From Sulfitobacter sp. SK011 (GTDB lineage Bacteria; Pseudomonadota; Alphaproteobacteria; Rhodobacterales; Rhodobacteraceae), in assembly GCF_003352065.1 (NCBI RefSeq), contig NZ_CP025803.1:2149574-2213573 (forward strand): 64,000 nucleotides of DNA, given 5' to 3'. The notes below the pieces were generated by a model, which did no database searches, was not told the origin of the DNA, and worked only from the letters and a program-made list of their open reading frames with translations. Below, piece by piece: positions 17,155 through 26,760 of this stretch (its first letter is position 1; the number at the start of each line of letters is the position of its first letter). The translations under genes and the position numbers were made by a program.

Positions 17155-18045
17155 TCACTCGACCGCCGGTATCGCCTTGAGGTAAGCTGCAATCGCGGCC
17201 CGGTCGCTTTGTGGCAGTTGCGCGAGGTTGCTGACCACTTCGGCCATCTCGCCCCCTGCGCTGTCATACTCAGGTGTAAAGCCAGACGTGAAATATTCGA
17301 TCAGATCTGCCTCTGACCAATTAAGCTTGGCGGGTGTGATGTTGGGAATTGTGCCTTTGCCCGACGGGTTCGGCGCGCCGGACAACCACGCATCCCGGTT
17401 CAGCCCGCCAAGGGCGTTGCGAGGTGTGTGGCATTCGCCGCAATGGGACAGGCCTTCGGCCAGATACCGCCCGCGCGCGACCTCATCAGAAAGATCGCCA
17501 TCCAGTACAAATTCTTCTGACCCAAACAGCATTTTCCATAGACCCAATCCGCGCCGGATGTTGAACGGAAACGACACATCGTGCGCTTTGGAGGGGATTG
17601 CTGAGGCAGGCAGGCTTTGCATGTAAGCAAAGAGGTTGATCACATCCTGTTGGTCAAGATGCGTGTAGGCGGTATAGGGAAACGCCGGATAATAATGGCT
17701 GTTGTCGGGCGAAACGCCTTTGGTGACCGCACGCGCAAATTCAGCCAAGGTCCAGGCACCAATCCCGTGATCCATGTCAGGTGAAATATTGGGCGCATAA
17801 AACGTACCGAAATCGCTGGGAAAGGGCAGACCACCGGCCAACACCAGTTTTGCGTCCTCTGTGGCACCCGGAACAGCATGGCAGGACACACATCCACCAG
17901 CCGCTAACACCAACTTGCCTGCCTCGGGATCAGGGGCCGTTCCCTGACCAAAATTGGGGTCAAGGGCAGCAGGGGCCGTCAGGGCAAAAAAGCCCCCGGC
18001 GGCGAGGGCCGCACAGGCCAAACCTGCTGTTAGAAACCTGCGCAA
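17155..18045 (-). CDS. Di-heme cytochrome c
   Basis: The 296-residue protein begins with a signal peptide (MRRFLTAGLACAALAAGGFF). It carries two CxxCH heme-binding motifs, CVSCH at 52-56 and CGECH at 202-206, each in its own cytochrome c domain. It resembles the c-type cytochrome subunits that accompany membrane-bound sugar or alcohol dehydrogenases, but no dehydrogenase is next to it. It should act as a periplasmic electron carrier. It begins 3 bases after the stop of the cytochrome c' gene, so both heme proteins are on one transcript. Confidence 0.92.
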   Translation of the reverse strand: MRRFLTAGLACAALAAGGFFALTAPAALDPNFGQGTAPDPEAGKLVLAAGGCVSCHAVPGATEDAKLVLAGGLPFPSDFGTFYAPNISPDMDHGIGAWTLAEFARAVTKGVSPDNSHYYPAFPYTAYTHLDQQDVINLFAYMQSLPASAIPSKAHDVSFPFNIRRGLGLWKMLFGSEEFVLDGDLSDEVARGRYLAEGLSHCGECHTPRNALGGLNRDAWLSGAPNPSGKGTIPNITPAKLNWSEADLIEYFTSGFTPEYDSAGGEMAEVVSNLAQLPQSDRAAIAAYLKAIPAVE

Positions 18046-18048
18046 GGC

Positions 18049-18513
18049 TTAGTTCTTTGGGCCGCGGAATGTATCGTGACATGCCTTGCAAGCCCCGCCG
18101 ATGGCACCCATGCCTGCTTTTACCGCATCCAGATCGGCGGCATCCATCATGTCGGCGCTGGCCTTTTCCAGTGCTGCAAATTTCTCCGCAAAACCGGCCG
18201 CATCCGTCCAGATTTCAGCCTTGGCGCGGGACCCTTCGATGGCACCCTGTTCGGTGCCTGCGATCCATAATGAAGTCCCGTCCAACTTCGCCAGCGCATT
18301 CAGGTTTGCCGCTGCTGAAGCCACCAACGCCGCGTCAAATTCAGCGTCCCCCTTGGCAATGTCACCCAACAACCCGGTGTTATAGCTGATCATTTGCATC
18401 TGTGCATGGCGGGCGGCGACCGCCTTGTCGCTCGCGGTTGCGGCAAGGCCGGCGGTTGCCACAATGGCAATGCTTAACCCGATGGCAAATGGAAGGCGCG
18501 GTAAAGATGTCAT
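18049..18513 (-). CDS. Cytochrome c prime family protein
   Basis: The 154-residue protein has a signal peptide followed by an all-helical region. The single CKACH heme site (142-146) is near the C-terminus, the arrangement of cytochrome c' four-helix bundles. Such proteins bind NO or act as electron carriers in the periplasm. ATG 18513 has AGGAGAAC seven bases upstream and opens the signal peptide; the frame extends to 18570 without such a signal. It lies directly upstream of the di-heme cytochrome. The physiological partner is not evident. Confidence 0.88.
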   Translation of the reverse strand: MTSLPRLPFAIGLSIAIVATAGLAATASDKAVAARHAQMQMISYNTGLLGDIAKGDAEFDAALVASAAANLNALAKLDGTSLWIAGTEQGAIEGSRAKAEIWTDAAGFAEKFAALEKASADMMDAADLDAVKAGMGAIGGACKACHDTFRGPKN

Positions 18514-18610
18514 ATAGTTCTCCTTTGTTGATCCGAACCTAACATAAGGCATTCCCGCAGGAGTAAACATTTCCGTGAGCGTCTGGGCCGTTTTGAAAGG
18601 GGCGAAATGA

Positions 18611-18784
18611 TCAGAATTTGCGCGGTATCCGTTCTGCGGTGGCCCAGTCCGGCCACCAGCCCATCCATTCGAGGCCCCAAATCGCAGCCGCCAGTGCGAT
18701 CACGCCAAACACCAGCTTGACCCGTGTGGGTGACGGGGGATTGCGCGCCCATCGCGACATGCGGAAGAGCCAATTCGGGTTCAT
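18611..18784 (-). CDS. Conserved 57-residue membrane protein overlapping hpt
   Basis: This short gene reads [20 protein letters not shown] at its start, then one membrane helix ([15 protein letters not shown], about 23-37) and a Trp-rich end ([18 protein letters not shown]). The start ATG at 18784 overlaps the hpt TGA in an ATGA junction, so it is translationally coupled to hpt. I recall near-identical small proteins in other Rhodobacteraceae at the same place. No function is known. The N-terminal basic segment and single helix suggest an inner-membrane peptide. Confidence 0.75.
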   Translation of the reverse strand: MNPNWLFRMSRWARNPPSPTRVKLVFGVIALAAAIWGLEWMGWWPDWATAERIPRKF

Positions 18785-19317
18785 ACAAACCGCACCTTAC
18801 CAATAAACGGCAGGTTGCGGTTGCGTTGGGCAAAGTCGATCCCGTAACCCACGACAAATTCGTCGGGGATTTCAAAGCCGGTCCAGTCGGCTTTCATATC
18901 GACCTCGCGACGGCTTGGCTTGTCCAGAAGCGCGATGGTTTTAAGGCGGGCAGGTTCGCGCGATTTCAGCAGGTTTGTAACATGATGCAGCGTGTGACCG
19001 GTATCGACGATGTCCTCAACCAACAACACGTCACGCCCTTCAATTGCGCCGCGTAAGTCTTTGAGAATGCGCACTTCCCGGCTGCTTTCCATGCCATCAC
19101 CATAGCTTGACGCCTCAAGGAAATCGACCTCGATCGGCAGGTCCAGCTCGCGCACCAGATCCGCGATGAACACGAATGAACCACGCAACAATCCCACCAC
19201 AACCAGTTTGTCCGTGCCTTCGAATTCGTCGCGAATGGCGCGGCACAATTCTTCGATTCGGGCGGCAATGGATTTGGCCGAGATCATTTCGTCTATGACA
19301 TACGCGCGATCTGGCAT
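18781..19317 (-). CDS. hpt: Hypoxanthine phosphoribosyltransferase
   Basis: The 178-residue enzyme converts hypoxanthine (and usually guanine) plus PRPP to IMP or GMP in purine salvage. The PRPP-binding signature [13 protein letters not shown] lies at 98-110, and the flexible-loop region [10 protein letters not shown] at 70-79. The ATG at 19317 begins MPDRAYVID. The divergent RatA-like gene starts 67 bases away, and the 57-residue membrane gene overlaps the stop. The length is normal. Confidence 0.94.
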   Translation of the reverse strand: MPDRAYVIDEMISAKSIAARIEELCRAIRDEFEGTDKLVVVGLLRGSFVFIADLVRELDLPIEVDFLEASSYGDGMESSREVRILKDLRGAIEGRDVLLVEDIVDTGHTLHHVTNLLKSREPARLKTIALLDKPSRREVDMKADWTGFEIPDEFVVGYGIDFAQRNRNLPFIGKVRFV

Positions 19318-19384
19318 GGCTTTGCCCTTGAATTTATGCAGTGAAACAGTGAGATAGGGCTAACGCTGTAAGCACCGGAAATCA

Positions 19385-19840
19385 ATGCCTACCCATTCAG
19401 AGACCAAGTCGCTGCCTTACACCGCGCAACAGATGTACGATCTGGTTGCGGATGTGGGCAAGTACCCCGAATTCCTGCCATGGACTGCTGCTGCGCGCAT
19501 CCGGTCCAACGAAGACCGTGGCGATCATCGGGTCATGGACGCCGATCTGGTGATCAGTTTCAAAGTATTTCGCGAACGCTTCACCAGCCGGGTTGTGCTG
19601 TGGCCTGAGACAAAGAGAATTCATACTGAATATCTGAACGGGCCGTTCAAGCACATGCTGTCGAATTGGGCGTTTGAAGACACAGATGGTGGATGCAACG
19701 TGCATTTCGATGTCGATTTCGAATTTCGCAACGCCATTTTGCAAAAGATCATTGGCGTGGTGTTCAACGAGGCGATGACCCGCGTCGTGCGTGCCTTTGA
19801 AAGCCGCGCCGCCGAACTTTATGCCCCAGTTGAGCCATGA
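19385..19840 (+). CDS. RatA/COQ10-like START-domain protein
   Basis: The 151-residue protein matches the RatA/COQ10p family of START-fold lipid-binding proteins: THSETKSLPYTAQQMYDLVADVGKYPEFLPW at the N-terminus (shown here only as a pattern), LPWTAAARI, and the final FNEAMTRVVRAFESRAAELY helix. Alphaproteobacterial members are usually named type II toxin RatA, but the relationship to mitochondrial COQ10, which aids ubiquinone delivery, is a better guess in a gene without any antitoxin partner. It overlaps the MmgE/PrpD gene by ATGA. Confidence 0.87.
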   Translation: MPTHSETKSLPYTAQQMYDLVADVGKYPEFLPWTAAARIRSNEDRGDHRVMDADLVISFKVFRERFTSRVVLWPETKRIHTEYLNGPFKHMLSNWAFEDTDGGCNVHFDVDFEFRNAILQKIIGVVFNEAMTRVVRAFESRAAELYAPVEP

Positions 19841-21111
19841 CGGTTACGGATCAGCTGATTAAATTTGCCGCTGTGACCCCGCCACAAGACGCGCTGACGA
19901 TGATGCGGCTGTCACTATTTGACTGGGCGGTATGTGGTATTGCAGGTGCGCGCGCACCGGACTTTGATGAATTTGTGGCAGCACAACTGGCGCGCGGGCA
20001 GGGGCCGGCGACGGTGATTGGTGGCGGCACAGCACCTGCTGCCACGGCGGCGTTGATCAATGGGACGCTATCCCATGCGCTTGATTATGATGACACGCAT
20101 TTTGCCCATATTGGTCATCCGTCGGTCGCCGTGATCCCGGCCGTTCTGGCGCTGGCTGAAGAGGTCGATGCGCCGATGCATGAGGCGGCTGAGGCCGCGA
20201 CAATCGGTATTGAGGCGTCGATCCTCACCGGTCTCTGGCTGGGCCGTGCGCATTATCAGGTGGGGTATCACCAGACCGCCACCGCCGGGGCATTTGGGGC
20301 CACCCTGGCCACCGGGCGCCTGTTGGGTCTTGATCCGTCAGAGATGCGGCACGCCCTTGGGCTATGTGCGTCGATGGCATCGGGCCTGAAGGCACAGTTT
20401 GGCACCATGGCCAAGCCGCTCAACGCGGGGCTCGCCGCGCGTACCGGGGTTGAGGCGACGCTTTGGGCACATGCGGGCATGACTGCGGCCCATGACGGCA
20501 TGGCGGGCCCACTGGGGTTTGCCGCAACGCACCAGGGTCAAAACGAAGATATCCGTCCGGGCAAGGGCGATTGGCACATCACCACAATCAGCCATAAATT
20601 TCACGCCTGTTGTCATGGCCTGCACGCCATGCTTGAGGCATTGGGCGACCTGCGGCTGACCTCAGAAAACGTGTCCGGAATTCATATTCGCACCCATCCG
20701 CGCTGGATGTCGGTTTGCAATATCGCCGAACCAACCACCGGACTTGCCGCCAAATTCAGCTATGCCCAGACCGCCGCGATGAAACTTGCGGGCCATGATA
20801 CCGGTGCGATCGCCAGCTTTTGCGATGCGATCTGTGTCGATGATGAAGTGCGCGCACTGCGCGAAAAAGTCAAAGTGTCCCAAGACGACCGTTTGACTGA
20901 AACCCAGGCGGAAATCACGGTGACCGAAAGCACCGGCGCATTGCGGCGGTTGCGGCATGATTTGATGACACCGATGAGCTTGGCAGAACGGGCCGAGAAA
21001 TTGGGTGCAAAAGGGGTTGCCTTGTTGGGCGATGCCCGCGCCGATGATCTGTGGCAGATCGCGCAGGGCGAAAACCTGCGCGATCTCACCGATCAACTGC
21101 TCATGTCATAG
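19837..21111 (+). CDS. MmgE/PrpD family protein
   Basis: The 424-residue protein belongs to the MmgE/PrpD fold of 2-methylcitrate dehydratase and relatives. The pattern includes GTLSHALDYDDTHF (about 75-88), GYHQTATAGAFGATLATGRLLG (about 147-168, quoted loosely) and HKFHACCHG near 253. It lacks a methylcitrate gene neighbourhood, so the substrate is open; family members also act on other hydroxy acids. The start overlaps the RatA-like stop by four bases, so the two are coupled. Its 3' end overlaps the convergent amt gene by 19 bases. Confidence 0.88.
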   Translation: MTVTDQLIKFAAVTPPQDALTMMRLSLFDWAVCGIAGARAPDFDEFVAAQLARGQGPATVIGGGTAPAATAALINGTLSHALDYDDTHFAHIGHPSVAVIPAVLALAEEVDAPMHEAAEAATIGIEASILTGLWLGRAHYQVGYHQTATAGAFGATLATGRLLGLDPSEMRHALGLCASMASGLKAQFGTMAKPLNAGLAARTGVEATLWAHAGMTAAHDGMAGPLGFAATHQGQNEDIRPGKGDWHITTISHKFHACCHGLHAMLEALGDLRLTSENVSGIHIRTHPRWMSVCNIAEPTTGLAAKFSYAQTAAMKLAGHDTGAIASFCDAICVDDEVRALREKVKVSQDDRLTETQAEITVTESTGALRRLRHDLMTPMSLAERAEKLGAKGVALLGDARADDLWQIAQGENLRDLTDQLLMS

Positions 21112-22274
21112 GCCCGTTCGCCGTGCACGCTGAGGTCGAGGCCGTTGGTTTCAATCTCAAGATCCACGCGCATCGGAATGATGGCCCGGCAGATCACGAT
21201 CAGGCCCAGCGTGACCACCGTCGTAAACGCGCCCACGATCACCAGCGACCCAAGTTGAGCGGCCCATGTGCCAGCACCCAGCACCGCGATCATGATTGTG
21301 CCGAATATTCCGCCAACACCGTGCACCGCAAAAACATCCAGCGTGTCGTCAATCTTGAACCGGTTGCGGATCAGCACAACCGCTTCCTGACACAAGATAC
21401 CTGCCACAGCACCGATCAAAAGCGCGGCCCAAGGCCCGACAAACCCGGAGGCAGGTGTGATTGAGGCAAGCCCGGCGATGGTGCCCGTCACGATGCCGAC
21501 GAGTGAGGCTTTGCCAAACTTGATCCGTTCCCACAGCGCCCAGGTGAGCGACGCAGTCGCGGCGGAGATATGGGTGACGGTGATTGCCATTGCGGCACCG
21601 CCATCAGCGGCCAGTTGCGACCCGCCGTTGAACCCAAACCAGCCGACCCACAACATCGCGGCCCCGATCATTACAAAACCGGGGTTGTGTGGCGGTGTTG
21701 TCTGATTCTTGCGCGGTCCAAGGAAAATGGCGATGATCAATGCTGCCAGACCTGCTGTCTCATGCACCACGATGCCGCCCGCGAAATCCCTGACGCCCGT
21801 TTCACCAAAAATACCACCATCGGCCAACATGCCGCCGCCCCAGACCCAATGCACGACAGGCGCATAACAAATCAGCATCCACAGGCTTGAGAACAGCAGC
21901 ATAAAGCCAAAGTTGATCCGTTCGACGTAGGCACCGACAATCAGGGCGGGGGTGATGATCGCGAACGTCATCTGGAACGCAAAGAACAGGATTTCCGGCA
22001 GACTGCCGCTTAGGCTGTCCGAAGTCACCCCGTTCAGGCCCGCCTTGGCCAAGCCTCCCCAAAGCCCGCTCTCGCTGGGGCCAAATGCGATTGAATAGCC
22101 GACAAAAAACCACAGCACGCTCATCAGACAGGCGATGGCATAACAATGCATGAACACGCTCAACACGTTGCGCGCGCGCACAAGCCCGCCGTAAAACAGG
22201 GCCAGCCCCGGGAGCGTCATAAACAAGACAAGGGCAGTGGCGGTCATGATCCATGCGGAATCGGCAGCATTCAT
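21093..22274 (-). CDS. amt: Ammonium transporter
   Basis: The 393-residue protein has eleven hydrophobic helices. Its first helix contains LPGLALFYGGLVRARNVLS, and the pore region includes the two conserved His positions in VVHWVWGGG and AVHGVGGIFG. It carries ammonium across the inner membrane. It starts directly with MNAADSAW and has no cleavable signal, unlike enteric AmtB. GGAGAGACACC precedes the ATG at 22274. There is no glnK next to it, although the usual partner of Amt is the PII protein GlnK. Confidence 0.94.
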   Translation of the reverse strand: MNAADSAWIMTATALVLFMTLPGLALFYGGLVRARNVLSVFMHCYAIACLMSVLWFFVGYSIAFGPSESGLWGGLAKAGLNGVTSDSLSGSLPEILFFAFQMTFAIITPALIVGAYVERINFGFMLLFSSLWMLICYAPVVHWVWGGGMLADGGIFGETGVRDFAGGIVVHETAGLAALIIAIFLGPRKNQTTPPHNPGFVMIGAAMLWVGWFGFNGGSQLAADGGAAMAITVTHISAATASLTWALWERIKFGKASLVGIVTGTIAGLASITPASGFVGPWAALLIGAVAGILCQEAVVLIRNRFKIDDTLDVFAVHGVGGIFGTIMIAVLGAGTWAAQLGSLVIVGAFTTVVTLGLIVICRAIIPMRVDLEIETNGLDLSVHGERAYDMSS

Positions 22275-22410
22275 TGGTGTCTCTCCGGGCAGTCAAAAGT
22301 ATGGGAGAAGCTCAAAGCCTGCGCGGACTGCATGGGAAAGGATCAGAGCGCCAATTAATTATGCAAAACTGCAATTGCACAACATTTGGGCGGCTCCGGT
22401 GCCGCTCTGC

Positions 22411-22893
22411 CTAATTTGAGGGCGCTTGTGCAACCGCCTGCGCAAGAAGCGCCAGCGCATGATCGCGGGCCTTGATGCGGACCTGAGCGCGTCCCAAAGC
22501 ACCAAAATCATGGGTTTCGCTGTGCTGCTTGCTGGCTGTGGCCAAACCGAAACACACGCGGCCTTCGGGTTTGTGATCCGATCCGCCGGGGCCAGCAATC
22601 CCGGTGATGGACACCGCGATCTGTGCATCTGATCGGGACAGGGCCCCTTGCGCCATCTCCTGCGCGGTCTCTTCTGATACCGCACCGTGGTCGCGCAATG
22701 TTGCGGCTGACACGCCCAGTAAGTCGATCTTGGCGGCGTTGGTGTAGGTGACGAAACCGCGGTCAAACATCGCAGACGATCCCGGCAGATCGGTGAGTGC
22801 CGCGGCAAGCATGCCGCCCGTACAGCTTTCTGCGCAGGTGATCATGATACCTTTTTTGATAGCCTCAGCAAGGAGTTGGGCGGGGATGCTCAT
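22411..22893 (-). CDS. CinA family protein (nicotinamide-nucleotide amidase)
   Basis: The 160-residue protein consists of the stand-alone CinA C-terminal domain. It shows the AESCTGGMLAAALTDLPGSS motif (with residues in MITCAESCTGG) and a later TGIAGPGGSDHKPEGRVCFG block. Such proteins deamidate NMN in NAD recycling. ATG 22893 lies four bases after the pgpA stop; the frame is open further inside pgpA. It is the last gene of the ispDF-pgpA-cinA unit. Confidence 0.9.
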   Translation of the reverse strand: MSIPAQLLAEAIKKGIMITCAESCTGGMLAAALTDLPGSSAMFDRGFVTYTNAAKIDLLGVSAATLRDHGAVSEETAQEMAQGALSRSDAQIAVSITGIAGPGGSDHKPEGRVCFGLATASKQHSETHDFGALGRAQVRIKARDHALALLAQAVAQAPSN

Positions 22894-22897
22894 TCGG

Positions 22898-23386
22898 TCA
22901 CGTCCCGTGATAGAGCGCCGCAAGGGCCATCACACCAATCGCGGCAAACACGCCGGCAAACACATCATCCAGCATCACACCCATCGCGTCACCGCGCCGA
23001 TCCGCCCAGCCCACGATCCATGGCTTCCAGATATCGAACAGCCGGAACAGCGCAAAGGCCGCGATCCAACCGGGCCACATCGCCAGAATGCTGATCTGCA
23101 TCGACCACGCGGCATAGCTGAGCGGCAAGAGTGCAATCCACTGCCCGACCAATTCATCCACGACAATCTCTGATGGATCATGATCGTCCGACCCTTGGGT
23201 CATTTTTGCGGTTGCCCACCACCCAATCAAAAACGCTGCGACCACGCCGAAGATCAACAACGGAAACCCGCCGATGATATGGACAAGCCACGCATAGGGC
23301 AGGGCGACCAGTGACCCCCATGTGCCGGGTGCCGGACGGATGTATCCGACGCCCAAAAGCGTTGCAGTCAGCTGGGCAATTTTCAT
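22898..23386 (-). CDS. pgpA: Phosphatidylglycerophosphatase A
   Basis: The 162-residue membrane protein matches PgpA. It opens with [19 protein letters not shown], followed by an acid-rich helix [17 protein letters not shown], and ends with helices carrying [26 protein letters not shown]. It removes phosphate from phosphatidylglycerophosphate to make phosphatidylglycerol in the inner membrane. Its start overlaps the ispDF stop in ATGA, and cinA follows after four bases. Confidence 0.93.
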   Translation of the reverse strand: MKIAQLTATLLGVGYIRPAPGTWGSLVALPYAWLVHIIGGFPLLIFGVVAAFLIGWWATAKMTQGSDDHDPSEIVVDELVGQWIALLPLSYAAWSMQISILAMWPGWIAAFALFRLFDIWKPWIVGWADRRGDAMGVMLDDVFAGVFAAIGVMALAALYHGT

Positions 23387-24513
23387 GATTTCACCAATGT
23401 TGCTGTGGCCATTGCGGCGATCCCTTCACCGCGCCCGGTAAACCCAAGCCGCTCGGTTGTGGTTGCCTTGACCGACATGCGGGCAATGTCGATGTCGAGG
23501 ATGTCCGCCATCACTGCGCGCATCGCAGCGCTGTGCGGGCCCACCTTGGGGTGCTCACAAATCAGCGTGCAGTCGACATGGCAAAGCGTAAAACCCATCT
23601 CGCGGGCCAACCCGACCGCATGGCGCAGAAACACATCACTTGATGCGCCTTTCCATTGCGGATCAGAGGGCGGGAAATGTTGGCCAATGTCGCCCATCGC
23701 CAGCGCCCCGTAAATCGCGTCTGTCACCGTGTGCATCCCGACATCAGCATCAGAATGACCGACAAGCCCCTGATCATATGGGATTTTTACGCCACAGAGC
23801 ATTACATGATCGCCGGGGCCAAAGGCATGCACGTCAAAGCCGTTGCCAGTGCGAATGTCCATTCTGTTCTCCAATATCCGGGCCGCGCGGGCGAAATCAT
23901 CTGCGGTGGTGATTTTGATGTTGTCCGCATCGCCCGGGGTCATCGTGACGGTGATCCCAGCGGCGCGCGCAACCTCCACATCATCCAAAGCGGTGCCCGC
24001 ATAGGTGTCGTGCGCGGCGCGTATTGCGGCCACTTCGAAACCTTGCGGCGTCTGTGCCGCGAAAAGCCCGGCGCGGTCTGTGGTGCCGGTGATGCGGCTA
24101 TCTGCACCGCGCCAAAGCGCGTCTGTGATCGCCAGTCCCGGTGCCGCCGCAGGGGCGGTGACAAGCGCGTCTAGCACGCCAGAAATGACCTGTGCCGACA
24201 CGCAGGGCCGTGCGGCATCATGGATCAGCACATGCGTTTCATCTCCCAACGCAGCGAGGCCGTGGCGCACCGATGTGGCACGATCTGCGCCCCCTTCGGC
24301 GACAGTGATCCCCTGATCCTCAAACGCAGCGGCATGGGCCATGTCATCAGGATGCAGGACCACCACAATGCGGTCGATCCCCGGATGATTTTGAAAAGCG
24401 GCCAATGTGTGATCAATCACCCGCGCGCTGGCCAGCATTTGCCACTGCTTTGGCTTATGCCCGCCCGCACGAGTGCCGCGCCCGGCGGCAACGATCAGCG
24501 CTGTTGTTGTCAT
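23383..24513 (-). CDS. ispDF: Bifunctional IspD/IspF isoprenoid synthesis enzyme
   Basis: The 376-residue fusion combines two MEP-pathway activities. Residues about 1-220 are IspD, the CDP-ME synthase, with [13 protein letters not shown] at 5-17 and HDAARPCVS near 105. Residues about 221-376 are IspF, with metal-binding [14 protein letters not shown] and [11 protein letters not shown]. It has both IspD and IspF, but IspE, which acts between these steps, is encoded elsewhere. Fused IspDF is normal in alphaproteobacteria. ATG 24513 begins [11 protein letters not shown]; the earlier in-frame ATG 24564 lacks family support. Confidence 0.95.
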   Translation of the reverse strand: MTTTALIVAAGRGTRAGGHKPKQWQMLASARVIDHTLAAFQNHPGIDRIVVVLHPDDMAHAAAFEDQGITVAEGGADRATSVRHGLAALGDETHVLIHDAARPCVSAQVISGVLDALVTAPAAAPGLAITDALWRGADSRITGTTDRAGLFAAQTPQGFEVAAIRAAHDTYAGTALDDVEVARAAGITVTMTPGDADNIKITTADDFARAARILENRMDIRTGNGFDVHAFGPGDHVMLCGVKIPYDQGLVGHSDADVGMHTVTDAIYGALAMGDIGQHFPPSDPQWKGASSDVFLRHAVGLAREMGFTLCHVDCTLICEHPKVGPHSAAMRAVMADILDIDIARMSVKATTTERLGFTGRGEGIAAMATATLVKS

Positions 24514-24582
24514 GGATGAGTGGCCTTTTGCATGATGTCTGTCTAGGCAAAGCAGGGCAGGCACGCAATCACCGCGATATTC

Positions 24583-24599
24583 TGCCTATAATTTAGGCA
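24583..24599 (+). promoter_or_regulatory. Inverted repeat around a perfect -10 box before dusB-ntrBC
   Basis: TGCCTA-N5-TAGGCA (24583-24599) encloses a consensus TATAAT at 24587-24592. The bases at -35 position (around 24564-24569) do not match consensus, so activation may be needed. TAGGCA occurs once more at 24544-24549. The site is 105 bases before the dusB start. An operator overlapping the -10 is the simplest reading; the protein is unknown. Confidence 0.5.
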
Positions 24600-24703
24600 T
24601 ACCTCGGCAAGCGACCGCATTTTACCTGCCAATTTCATTGAGCTTGCAGCACCTTGGCGCTAAACCACCCCAATGGCCGCAAGGATTAAGGATTAAGCAT
24701 GTG

Positions 24704-25690
24704 ATGCCCCCATCGCTGCCTTTCGACTCACCTCACCCGGTATTCCTGGCCCCGATGGCCGGAATCACCGATTTGCCCAACCGAACGCTTGTCGCGTCCT
24801 TCGGTGCCGGGTTGGTGGTGTCCGAGATGGTGGCGAGCCATGAACTGCTCTGTCGCCGCCCTGGCACCCGCGAAAAAGCCGAGCTGGGACTGGGTATTGA
24901 AGGCACCGCCGTTCAGATCGCCGGGCGCGAGGCAGAACCGATGGCCGAAGCCGCCCGGATGATCGAGGCGCAGGGCGCGCGGATCATCGACATCAACATG
25001 GGCTGTCCCGCGAAAAAGGTCACACAAGGGGCGTCCGGATCGGCGCTGATGAAAACGCCGGATCATGCGCTGCGCCTGATCGAAGCGGTTGTGGGGGCCG
25101 TCAAGGTGCCGGTGACGCTCAAGACCCGGCTTGGGTGGGATGATGCGATGCTGAACGCGGCCGAGATTGCGGTGCGCGCCGAGGCGGCGGGCATTCGGAT
25201 GATCACCATTCATGGCCGCACCCGGTGCCAGTTTTACAAAGGTCACGCCAATTGGCGCGCGATCCGCCAGATCAAGGATGCGGTGCAAATCCCCGTCATT
25301 GCCAATGGCGATATTGTCGATACGGCAACCGCGCGAACGGCACTTGAACAAGCGGGCGCTGACGGCGTGATGATCGGGCGCGGTGCGCAGGGCAAGCCGT
25401 GGCTTTTGGCGCAGATTGCCCACGATATTTACGGCACCCCGGCACCGACGATCCCGTCAGGGGCAGCTTTCACAGACATGGTTGCAGGGCATTATGCGGC
25501 CATGCTGTGCTTTTACGGCGAGACATTGGGCCACCGTGTCGCACGCAAACATCTGGGCTGGTACATGGATACCTGCGGCACGCCTGCCGATCTGCGCCGT
25601 GCGGTGCTGACCGCAAAAACGGTGGCACAGACGCAAGCCTTGATCGCGCAGGCGATGCAAGGGGATGCAGATATGGTGGCCGCGGCATGA
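24704..25690 (+). CDS. dusB: tRNA-dihydrouridine synthase B (NifR3)
   Basis: The 328-residue flavoenzyme reduces uridines in tRNA to dihydrouridine. It shows LAPMAGITDLPNR (FMN site), the catalytic Cys in INMGCPAKKVT, and TIHGRTRCQFYKG. It is the NifR3 protein that classically opens the nifR3-ntrB-ntrC operon of Rhodobacter. I chose ATG 24704 (or the adjacent GTG 24701), after AAGGATTAAGGATTAAGC; the frame is open from 24638 without family support. The stop overlaps the ntrB start in ATGA. Confidence 0.94.
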   Translation: MPPSLPFDSPHPVFLAPMAGITDLPNRTLVASFGAGLVVSEMVASHELLCRRPGTREKAELGLGIEGTAVQIAGREAEPMAEAARMIEAQGARIIDINMGCPAKKVTQGASGSALMKTPDHALRLIEAVVGAVKVPVTLKTRLGWDDAMLNAAEIAVRAEAAGIRMITIHGRTRCQFYKGHANWRAIRQIKDAVQIPVIANGDIVDTATARTALEQAGADGVMIGRGAQGKPWLLAQIAHDIYGTPAPTIPSGAAFTDMVAGHYAAMLCFYGETLGHRVARKHLGWYMDTCGTPADLRRAVLTAKTVAQTQALIAQAMQGDADMVAAA

Positions 25691-26760
25691 AATCAGACTT
25701 GCGCATCTGGGCCTCATTGCCGGTTCCTGCAGTGATCATCGCGCCCGATGACAAGATCATCGACATCAACCCGGCTGCCGAAGGGTTTCTCAATGCGTCA
25801 ACGAAATCGGTTGTGGGGGTCCCGGTCTGGGATATCATCGCAATTGATGACCCGTTCGAGGTGGCTTTTGCACGGTCACGTGAACAGGGTACACCGCTGT
25901 TCGTGAATGACGTGGATGTGGGCTCGGGTCAACGTGCGCCTTTGCAATGCGGGTTGCAGATTGCGCCGCTGGCCGAGGCGCCCGGTCATATGATCATGAT
26001 GATCACGCCGCGCGAATTGGCCGGGCGCATGACCCAGAATCACACGGTGAAATCCGCCGCAAAATCCGCCATCGGCATGGCCGAAATGCTGGCTCACGAA
26101 ATCAAGAATCCGCTGGCCGGCATCACCGGTGCGGCGCAGCTTCTGTCAATGAACCTTGCGCCGGATGAGTTGGAGCTGACGGACCTGATCGTTGCCGAAA
26201 GCCGCCGTATCGTCAAACTGCTGGAGCAGGTTGAGCAGTTCGGAAATCTGACCGAACCCGTGCGCCAGCCCGTCAACCTGCACGATGTGCTGGACCGCGC
26301 ACGCCGCTCGGCACTGCTGGGTTTTGGCGCGCAGATGAAGATAATTGAGGATTATGATCCCTCCTTGCCCATGGCTTTGGGCGACAAGGACCAGTTGCTG
26401 CAGGTAATTCTGAACCTGCTGAAAAATGCATCAGAAGCGGCGGGCGAGGGCGGGGGCACCATCCGTCTACACAGCTACTTTGAACATTCATTCCGGTTGC
26501 GCCGATCTGATGGGTCAGGCCAATCGCTGCCTTTGCAGATCGAAATCATCGACGATGGCCCCGGATTGCCCGAACACATCAAGGGCGATGTGTTTGATCC
26601 GTTCGTTTCGGGTCGTGAAAACGGCACCGGCCTTGGGCTGGCTTTGGTCAGCAAGATCATCTCGGAACACGGCGGCTGGATTTCGGTCACGTCGGTGCCT
26701 GGCAAAACCGTGTTTCGCATTTCGCTATCCCGCGCCCCTTTAGAATCGGAGAAGACATAA
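25687..26760 (+). CDS. ntrB: Nitrogen regulation sensor histidine kinase NtrB
   Basis: The 357-residue soluble kinase has an N-terminal PAS domain (about 1-115), an H-box with the phospho-His in [12 protein letters not shown] (His near 138), the N-box NLLKNASEA near 242, and the G-boxes DDGPGLPE and GTGLGLALV. With PII protein input it phosphorylates or dephosphorylates NtrC in response to nitrogen status. The start was set at ATG 25687, where it overlaps the dusB stop. The long frame upstream of it lies inside dusB. It ends in TAATG with ntrC. Confidence 0.96.
   Translation: MKSDLRIWASLPVPAVIIAPDDKIIDINPAAEGFLNASTKSVVGVPVWDIIAIDDPFEVAFARSREQGTPLFVNDVDVGSGQRAPLQCGLQIAPLAEAPGHMIMMITPRELAGRMTQNHTVKSAAKSAIGMAEMLAHEIKNPLAGITGAAQLLSMNLAPDELELTDLIVAESRRIVKLLEQVEQFGNLTEPVRQPVNLHDVLDRARRSALLGFGAQMKIIEDYDPSLPMALGDKDQLLQVILNLLKNASEAAGEGGGTIRLHSYFEHSFRLRRSDGSGQSLPLQIEIIDDGPGLPEHIKGDVFDPFVSGRENGTGLGLALVSKIISEHGGWISVTSVPGKTVFRISLSRAPLESEKT

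Noticed and set aside
19385-19840. RatA toxin of a toxin-antitoxin pair
   Set aside because: No antitoxin-sized gene overlaps it, and the START fold is closer to COQ10-like ubiquinone proteins.
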